A stretch of DNA of 64,000 nucleotides. Origin: Synaphobranchus kaupii. Its lineage: Eukaryota > Chordata > Actinopteri > Anguilliformes > Synaphobranchidae. Shown piece after piece: positions 56,446 through 64,000 of the stretch; the stretch's first letter is position 1; each line of letters begins with the position of its first letter. The notes under the pieces were generated by a model. It worked only from the letters and a program-made list of their open reading frames with translations. It was not told the origin of the DNA and made no database searches. The stretch lies in assembly GCA_029718625.1 (NCBI GenBank), contig CM056389.1, positions 22,353,381 to 22,417,380 on the forward strand. The letters are read 5' to 3'. A program made the position numbers and the translations under genes.

Positions 56446-58353
56446 CTGTAATGCGGGGCGTTACGGAAATTATTAAATTCTACATTTAATTAATTTAATA
56501 ATATATAATAAACTGCTCACCTCAATCTTTTGAGTAAATCTCCTTAAGATATATCCATTCCTTCTGGGAAAGTGGTTTTTAAGCCCAAAACGTTGAGTTA
56601 AAACTTTGTAAATTACATTGGAAACTCCAACCTAATTCGCAAACGTGTATTGCAGCTTGATGTCACACTATAAACAATGTGCTGGTAAACTGTTCTGCTT
56701 ACTTGTATTTCACAAAACTTTGGTTTTAAAAATCGTTATACCTTTAGACTTCAAGAAAAAATACTTTAAAACTTTCATACGGCTGTACATGATTTTTTTT
56801 CTAATTTTAAACCGACTTGTGCTTTTCTGCACTTCATCACGAGTCGTTCGGCTGTGTTCAGTTTGGCGTTGTGAAACTCAGCCAGTTTCTGGAGTACCAA
56901 TCCCATGGCTTAGTATATTTTAGCCAAAAGGGTTTTGTACTTTATTGCACAGTTTTATGCAAAACTGTCATTAATTGGGTGTATTTCTTTGACTAATAGC
57001 ACAATAGGCCTATCTGATGTGGGAAAAACTCGCATCGACCTGCCTCCACTGTGAGTATTATTTGCTTTCTTTTGGGTTTTTAAACTGTCTGTCAAATATT
57101 CCAGCCAATAGCGAAGACTCTTATCTTTCAGACAAGCCCTCATTCAACACAATGCCCTCGGAGAGTCACGTAGATAGAGCTGCGCGTAAGAGGAGCAGGC
57201 GTCCAAGCGTAATGTTCGTACCAAGATGGCGCAGTGTTTTTAGCTTGTAGCAGCTAGCTACATTCCGTTTAGCAAAGTATAATTCATTAGGCAACGGCGG
57301 CTGTTCATCTTTTTACTTTACAGTCTCTTTCATACAGTTTTTGGTTAGTTATGTCTAGGTTATTCAGGTGTTTCTCCGTGCAGCAGGACCTAGCCTGAAG
57401 ATGTTTTTGCGATCTTGTCTCAGTGACGCTGAGTGGTGTAATGTAACATATTTTTATGCCGGTATCTCAGTGCAAATTCACTGTTATGTATAAAACAAAT
57501 CCCTCTGAATTAAATGAATATAGCTAACATTACTATATTGTAACAATGGCAAACTAGCTAGCAAAATTACACATAGCAGCTGGCTATCTATTTGTGTCTG
57601 AGACGAGCTGTTCCGAGTTTCTTTTGAATTAAATGGCGTCTGAAGTGTTTGTTTAGTAGTTATTGTTCCACATGAGTAAATTTTTCTGTATGCAGTACAG
57701 CAGGCTGTGCAGGTAAACAAATGCACAATTTATACATGACATAACATGAGGGAGAGATAACATGAGGATGAGTTTGTTGTTGATTATTATGCAGGGGATT
57801 ATTTTATCTAGAAAACTGATGGATCTTTGATTTTATATATCGTTTGCATATACCTGGACTCATTTCTGGCTAATGGGGCTCTGGTGGAATACAAGATTCA
57901 CTGTGCTGCTACATGGGTTTGGTGAGCTTTTTGGGGACCGCGGGTAGGCTAGTTAGTTGTGTAATATGAAACACACCAAAAACACATCTAAAAATGAACT
58001 TTTATTACCAATTATCAAATTTTATCGTAAAACTTATAAAAATAAATCATATTGAAACTTTTCTGGAACCTTGCCATTTTGCACAATTTGGCACAATTTG
58101 TGCCAACTTTGGTAACCGAAATGGTACACCTGAAAAAAACCTCTGTAGAATTTGAATGGTTTGAGATATTGACACCATATTTTTTGCAGAAATAGATAGC
58201 ATGTTGTGGAATCACAAAGACGAGGTATTTCCTCCATAGCTCTTGTAGCTCATCAGGCAAAAAAATTGAAATTTGAATGTAGGTACCCGTTTTTTAGTTT
58301 TTTCACAATTGCTGTACATAAATTGTTGTAATTAAGTAGCAAAAAGTGATTTA

Positions 58354-58928
58354 AGAACTGTTCCTGAGAGACCTACCCATTGTTCAAGTTGATGTAGCAA
58401 ATTCTTATGGTCCACAGTGTCAAATGCAGATCAAACAGAACAAGAACAGACACACCACCAGCATCTATGCACATTTGAATATCATTGATTACCTTGACTA
58501 GAGAAGTTTCTGTACTGTGGTTTGATTAGACGCCTGACTGAAATTTCTCAAGAATGGTATTTTTACTGAGAAAACCACTTTTTTGATAATCTGCTTAAGA
58601 AAGGGAGCTTTGATATGAGTCTAAAATTATTAAGAACTGAGGGATCCAATTTACTTTTCTTTAATAAGGGCTTTACAATGGCAGTCTTCAGTGCAGTTGG
58701 GAAGTTGCCAGTCTCCAAAGAAGAGTTTACTATGGCCAAGACACTGTCTGACAAACAACCAAAAAAAACGGTTTTGAAAAATCTTGTGGGGATAGGATCA
58801 AATACACAGGTAGAGGGTTTTAATGGCTGGACAATTTCATTGAGCATTTGTGCATCATTCAGGCCAAATGCATGCATGTCAGCTTTGCTCGGGGCATCTG
58901 AACTGTCCAGGTCTGGGGTTGTACCCAT
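58354..58928 (-). pseudogene. LINE RT fragment, minus strand, copy B
   Basis: The counterpart of 12599-13171. One extra A in a homopolymer keeps 121 codons open (58928-58563) through 'FFGCLSDSVLAIVNSS' and 'LLKKSKLDPSVLNNFRL'. Beyond that it is decayed as in copy A. Confidence 0.75.
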
Positions 58929-59633
58929 TTGAGCTATGTGTAACCTAAAAGTGTTTATCTTTTAAAAAAAATAAATAGCAAACTGTTCACTGCCAAAATC
59001 AGCAGCTGGATTTATCAGTCAAAGCGATCAATTGTTGAAAAAAAGCACTTTGGGATTATTCTTATTGTCACAAATAAACTTGGAAAAATAAGCTCCTCTT
59101 TAGTTTAAGAATTTGACTGTTTTTCTAGGTTGTCTTATGATTTGAAATTACCTTTTTTATTTACTCTGGGACAACGATTAGTGTAGCTCTAAATTTGCTA
59201 TTAACAAAACACTAACTCATCAGTATCTAGCGGGTTCAGTGGTACACATGTAAGATTTACAAGTTGTGCAAAGCAAGTTAAAATCTATACCAGAAGAACT
59301 CTCTCATGATCAGTTGATATAATAGACATGAATTCAGTAAATTCAGGAAAAAATGCTGGGTTTTGCCTTGGTCACCATCAGCACAAGAGAATCAAAACTT
59401 AGAATCTGAGCAAGATATTCAAAAAAAGAAAATTCCCCAAAGTCCATTTGCTTGCATTTAATTTCACATGAATAGATATTCCCTGTTCTCGATAGTTTAA
59501 AACATTCTTGAAGATAATAATCAAGTGCTTCAATTTAGATATTTGTTGAGTCGATGGGATGTAAAAAACAAAACAAAAAAACAACAAGCATTAAAACGAA
59601 AATGACTTTATTTGAGGAAATTATACATAATAC

Positions 59634-59641
59634 ATATATGT
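59634..59641. other. Empty Tc1 target site
   Basis: Copy B reads 'tacatatatgtagcaaac' where copy A has the Tc1 element with a TA on each side. Removing the element and one TA from A gives exactly this sequence. Confidence 0.95.
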
Positions 59642-60557
59642 AGCAAACAATTTTCCAATGAAGGACTTTTTACAGTGCACAAGCATCACAGAAGTACGTA
59701 CATTGATTAAATACTTTGAAACACAATATCTCAATTATAATAGCGTACGTATTTCAACAAACACTGCACACCATATTGCAGTCGCCTATATCACAAATTT
59801 TAAAATATATGCAGTTAATTTTGTATTTTTATTTTGAGTCTTTAAGTTTAGTTCTTTTATATTTTTTCACCATCCTGTGCACTCCAAGACATTATTTCCA
59901 ATAGATGACGAACACAATGTGCACATTTGCGTAAACATAGCATCAAGAACATGCTGGTCAATATATCTCACGGAACACATACAAGGTTTGAAAAATAATC
60001 GACGAAGTTGTCTTTACAATTTGTCGTCGTGGTTTTATCAAGTGTTTTAAGTCATATTTAACAGAAGATCACACCCAGGTGTAATTAAATTAATTTAAAT
60101 GTGAATGAAAGACTGAGACTTTTCTAAGTCATCAAATAACACGCAGTCTGCAATTCGCGTGTTTCTTTTTTCGTTGTGTACATTTGAACTAGCTGCTGGG
60201 CCTATCTATGGCTGAAAGATTTGCTGGATCGTTTGCAGTCCTATTCAAAAAGTCTCTTGGATTCCTTCTTGATAAAGCAGGGTTGATTCACCTATTTTCT
60301 TGGGCCGTATATTTATTACAGGATAGTCATATCGCAATTTAATCTAAACACAAAGCAGAAGGTAATCTATCTGATCATTAACTTTTTTTAAATGTGAAAG
60401 CATGGCCATGGCCATAAATAAAAGTTATTAAAACTTATATAAAAGTTATTTTATTCTATTCTATTCATGTTTAAATAGAGAAAAAAATTCAATATGTCTG
60501 AGGCTTATATTTAGGACTAGAAATCCAGTAAATTAAACCTTGGTAACTAGATATGAA

Positions 60558-61377
60558 CCAGTGGTTCTCAATCTCAGTCCTGGGAACCCCTGTGTATGCT
60601 GGTTTTTGCTACAGTAAATCTCTTGCTTAATTAAGGTTGTTGAACACATGTGTTTAAGTTATTTAATAATTATTTTACCTTTAATTTATTAATAGGGTTT
60701 ACTAGTTATCATTTTCATTATCTAGCAAATGGTTAGCTTCAATGGCACGGTGTCCACACTTTCACCAATTAGGAGCCCATTGACCGGTGTACGGTGTCTC
60801 TCTGTACACCGGTGTCTGGTGTACAGAGACACCACAGAGACACCAGTGTACAGACACACCACTGTACAGAGAGACACCAGTGTACAGAAACCGGGGCTAT
60901 CTATTCATGCACTGTAGCCTTTTATCTGTTTTTATCTTATTTCCTTTTATATTGTCTTTTAAATGTTCTATTGTCTTTTATGTCTATTTTTTCTTTTATT
61001 GCTTTTGTTCTGTATTTTCTTTTTATTGTTGTGAAGCACTTTGGGCTGCATTTTATGTATGAAAGGTGCTATACAAAAAAAGTGTATTATTATTATTATT
61101 ATTATTATTATTGATTCACCCCAGTCTTTAATTTTTTCAGTTATATTTTTCCACTTTTGTGTATTGGTTTGCATTATAACACAGTGTGCATCTGGGACTT
61201 TATTCTAGCTATTTCTGACATAATGTATCTTAAGAGGGTAAATAATCCCAAAACACATGAAAAGACACGTCTAATTAAGGAAAATTAGCAGCCTGTTCTG
61301 GGATTGCAATTTTGGTTGGAAGGAAAACCAGCATAGCCTACTGAGGGGTCCCCAGGACCAAGTTTGAGAACCGCTGG
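60558..61377. mobile_element. TIR element with 'ccagtggttctcaa' ends, copy B
   Basis: The counterpart of 16332-17142, with the L2-like tail at 60782-61112 and a longer ATT tract (about 9 units against 6). Confidence 0.6.
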
Positions 61378-61486
61378 AGGATACTATTATTTCAAATATA
61401 TTAAAACAGCAAATTGCCACGCAGTCAATTGTAGCCTACATCCAGTCCGAATCTTAAATCAAGAGCTCGCATTATTTATCATTTAC

Positions 61487-62497
61487 TTATGATGGTGAAG
61501 TTGTTTTCAGATTTCTCAGGCGCTTTTTAATTTGCTCCATTATCTCGTTGGTTTGTAGAGAGTAGATAATTGGGTTTAGAAATGGAGGGATGGTGGAAGC
61601 CAAGGACGTGTTAATAACTCTGGTGTCCGTATCAATGTTCACATTAATCCAAGCCACAATATAAGTAACGTAAAAAGGAACGAAAAAGATTGCAACCAAG
61701 ATTAAATGCGAAGAACACGTTTTAAACGCTTTCCACCTACCCTCGGACGAGGCAATTTTCAAAATTGCGTAGATAATAAAAATATATGTCACAGCTATGA
61801 CGCCAAAAGGAAGGAAATACAAGGATACAGTGGTGAAACTGGCCATAAACCAATTCTTAGAATAATCACCGCAAGCAATCGTAAAGACCGGTCCGTGATC
61901 ACAGAAGAAGCTGTTGACAATAGTCGATTTGCAATACGCCAGTGGGGGAATCAAGGCAACCATCACCACATCTATGATAAGCGGTATTGACCAAGCCACA
62001 ATAATAACCAGCATCATTTTACAGTTGGTATTTAAAGAATGGCTTCTTAATGGGAAACAAATAGCGATGAGCCTGTCGTAGGCTAAAACGCAGAGACTGA
62101 ATGCTTCCATTGATGAAAAGTAGTCAACGAAGAACATCTGTGCTAAGCAAGGGTTGAAGTACACAAACTTTGAATCAAATAGATACATGTGGATTGCTTG
62201 AGGTATGAGAGAGGAGCTCAAACTAATGTCCACCACTGCCAGGCTGAACACAGCCATGTACTTCGGTGTGTGGAGGGTTTCTGAGAACCATATGATCAAC
62301 ATCAAGATTGCATTTAACACAAGTGTCAGGACGTAAATAACTGCCAGAAATATAAAGTAATAGTGTCCATTTTTTAGCGCGTAGAAACCTCTGATGTAGA
62401 ATCCGACCGGTCGCGTGAAGTTGCTCAGGTCTTGCGTTGTTGTCTCCATTGACAGCTGGCTTATTTTTTTCAATCTGAAGTACAAAAGGCCGTTCAC
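61487..62497 (-). CDS. Odorant receptor (class A GPCR), copy B
   Basis: 336 residues (320 from the second Met at 62449), intact and with the same receptor motifs as copy A: 'LHTPKYMAVF', 'VLAYDRLIAICFPL', 'KAFKTCSSHLILV' and 'PPFLNPIIYSL'. About ten base differences separate the genes, six changing a residue: Tyr to Cys just before 'VLAYDR', Val to Ala and Lys to Thr around the second outer loop, and Val to Thr, Ala to Ser and Val to Leu in TM5. Five of the ten lie within 29 bases (61813-61841). Differences near loop 2 and TM5 fall in the ligand-facing part of OR proteins, so the two may differ in odour tuning; this is inference. Confidence 0.96.
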   Translation of the reverse strand: MNGLLYFRLKKISQLSMETTTQDLSNFTRPVGFYIRGFYALKNGHYYFIFLAVIYVLTLVLNAILMLIIWFSETLHTPKYMAVFSLAVVDISLSSSLIPQAIHMYLFDSKFVYFNPCLAQMFFVDYFSSMEAFSLCVLAYDRLIAICFPLRSHSLNTNCKMMLVIIVAWSIPLIIDVVMVALIPPLAYCKSTIVNSFFCDHGPVFTIACGDYSKNWFMASFTTVSLYFLPFGVIAVTYIFIIYAILKIASSEGRWKAFKTCSSHLILVAIFFVPFYVTYIVAWINVNIDTDTRVINTSLASTIPPFLNPIIYSLQTNEIMEQIKKRLRNLKTTSPS

Positions 62498-62529
62498 TCC
62501 AAGTTAGTCTTTATAAACAACAATCTACA

Positions 62530-62606
62530 AACTCAGCGGGATTTTAACAGCAATTTCACATTTCCATTGAGTGATACTTAAGGGTCATTAAGAACATTAT
62601 ATTTGT
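62530..62606. other. ~77 bp present only in copy B, upstream of the OR gene
   Basis: After 'caatctacaa' copy B carries about 77 extra bases before 'tgttacataggct'. Copy A reads directly 'caatctacaatctatgttac'. It sits between the OR start and the candidate TATA box, so it changes the 5' leader or promoter spacing. Confidence 0.8.
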
Positions 62607-62915
62607 TTGCGAATGTTACATAGGCTATCATACGTTTTGGAAGTCACTGAAAATAATCGACAAAAATCCTTTCGGAATGAAAAGCGTTAGTCAATAATTG
62701 CCGAAGGATCTCTCTCAAAGTTTCATCAATTTCCCTCGTCTCAAGTTGAACCTATTGCAATCGAGCTGTCTTAAAAGGTAACGCATGGGCGCAGATGTCG
62801 ACGATATTCCTTTCAAGAAAGCTCTATACACACTTGTTGGAAGGCGTGCAATGCAACACCAGTGTATCGTGAATAGTCCAGCCTGAACTCTGAAGAATGA
62901 TGCGTACTATGCATA

Positions 62916-62923
62916 TTTTTATA
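62916..62923 (-). promoter_or_regulatory. Candidate TATA box upstream of OR copy B
   Basis: Same 'ctataaaaatatgca' sequence as in copy A, about 420 bases upstream of the first OR Met. Confidence 0.35.
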
Positions 62924-63380
62924 GCCAGTGCGGGACGTCAGGCAATAGGATAATTATATTATAATCCCGAATGGACTCGTTAGTTAGGCTACCTTTCTCT
63001 GGTACACTAAAGCTGTAGCATAATTAGCGGCATCTGCAAGACGCGTCTCTTGTGGTGCAATTAAATAGCCAATCTCTTCATTGAGATATAAGATATCGCA
63101 CATCTCTGAGTGTTGTGTATTCGGTTCAGAAATGATACTCCTGTATATATATATATATAGTTAAATGCAAAAGTACTTGGTCCGTGACACATTTTTTTAT
63201 CGTTTTGTGTTTTGGCCCTGCTACTCCAGCACATCGGATTTGTAAAGAAATAATGATTATGTGGATAAAGTAAAGACTGTCAGGGGTATGTACATCCACA
63301 CTGGGCGATCCTGTCGGAATTACAGCCCTTTTTATGTATAGTTTCCCCATTTTAGGGGTCAAAAAGTATTCTGAATAAAT

Positions 63381-63385
<5 letters not shown>

Positions 63386-63416
<31 letters not shown>

Positions 63417-63429
63417 ATATATATATAGC
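63386..63429. repeat. (TA)n microsatellite and deletion junction
   Basis: A TA tract that runs directly into 'gctatcgaacgagcc'. In copy A these two sequences are about 0.9 kb apart. Confidence 0.9.
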
Positions 63430-63535
63430 TATCGAACGAGCCCCAAACCATCACTCTGTTGCCAGATATGGAGTAGATGTGGATGGATCACTTTAAGGGT
63501 TGTTTCTCCTGACTCATTTTCTTATAGAACTGTAA
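63430..63535. repeat. Partial palindromic MITE, copy B
   Basis: The counterpart of 20006-20118. Confidence 0.7.
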
Positions 63536-63649
63536 GCCTGAAAATTATTGATTGTCAGTCATAAACCCTGGGTTACTGAGCAGGTGGCGACTTCCTTGAA
63601 GGTGCAATAAAACAATTCACCAGGTGGCCTAAGAATCTACTGTTCTACC

Positions 63650-64000
63650 TGTAAATCCCGCGCAGCTAGACCAATGAGGGAATAGCACGGAGCGAAGGTT
63701 TAAGCATGATATTTTCCGCTGTTGCTGTGGGAAAAGGTAAGAGTTTTGAAATGTTACTGTTCTTACAACCGGATGAGACTGCTTCTTTAAATTTGCGGGA
63801 TCAGCTAGTAATTGGCCACGTGTCAGAGGAAACAGTACCACTTTGCTTCCCGCTCTAAGTCTGGTCTGCAGGCTGACCCCAGCTTATCCAAAAAGGCAGC
63901 CTGTGTATATTATATTAACTGTCAGCCACCAACGCTGATTCTATACTCATATGTATCTGACTCCAATTTAATTATTATTATCTAATTGCAATGTAGAATT
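63650..64000. repeat. Dispersed repeat R1, copy 3 (cut by window end)
   Basis: Matches 20223-20571 almost exactly. It contains the uninterrupted 'ctatactcatatgtatct' site used by the hAT insertion in R1 copy 2. Confidence 0.85.

Larger units (their letters stand above)
51001..64000. repeat. Large duplicated segment, copy B (continues beyond window)
   Basis: Matches 5605-20571. It lacks the Tc1 element, has ~320 bp (53180-53495) and ~77 bp (62530-62606) extra, a longer GA tract, and joins a TA tract directly to 'gctatcgaacgagcc', skipping about 0.9 kb present in A. The right end is not reached in the window. Confidence 0.9.

Overview
The window looks like nuclear DNA of a teleost fish. It is AT-rich and gene-poor. 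It carries olfactory-type GPCR genes with single-exon coding regions, together with Tc1, hAT, L2/CR1-like LINE and BEL/Pao elements, AT/GA/GT/ATT microsatellites and a long satellite. I cannot name the species. No bacterial genes, CRISPR arrays, rRNA or tRNA genes were seen.

Layout. (1) 1-6269: a satellite array of ~195 bp monomers with higher-order structure, interrupted by a hAT-type element (413-1595, 8-bp target duplication). It ends in one inverted monomer (6270-6430). (2) 6431-20571: the left copy (A) of a large duplicated segment. It holds a broken LINE reverse transcriptase, a minus-strand LINE fragment, a Tc1-like element with a frameshifted transposase, and an odorant receptor (OR) gene on the minus strand (17257-18267). 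(3) 20223-27158: dispersed repeats, a 59-bp minisatellite, a possible piggyBac-type element and a 1,454-bp solo LTR with a 5-bp target duplication. (4) 27159-31220: a TIR DNA transposon carrying a nested two-ORF LINE whose ORF2 has lost its reverse transcriptase. (5) 31773-33474: a third, older and truncated OR paralogue with its 3' flank, then a THAP-like coding remnant. (6) 33936-42174: a young, nearly complete BEL/Pao LTR retrotransposon on the minus strand, with ~99% identical LTRs and a 5-bp target duplication. (7) 42175-50980: mostly non-coding DNA, a second copy of a dispersed repeat (R1) split by a hAT element, Tc1-type MITEs and a near-perfect 186-bp palindromic MITE. (8) 50990-64000: the right copy (B) of the duplicated segment, running off the window. 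It includes a second intact OR gene (61487-62497).

The host genes are the two intact ORs, which differ at 6 residues, and one OR pseudogene. Everything else recognisable is mobile or repetitive. The two copies of the segment lie about 45 kb apart and are nearly identical, but they differ by discrete events: Tc1 present or absent with an exact empty site, a ~320-bp indel, a ~77-bp indel in the OR upstream region, a ~0.9-kb indel at a TA microsatellite, and microsatellite lengths. They are either a recent segmental duplication of an OR gene or two haplotypes joined by the assembler; sequence alone does not decide this.

I found no clearly new biological system. The observations most worth checking are the precise Tc1 empty site, a cluster of differences between the two OR genes that suggests gene conversion, two in-frame UGA codons at the gag-protease/RT junction of an otherwise young BEL element, an endonuclease-to-tail LINE lacking its RT, and the satellite's inverted end.
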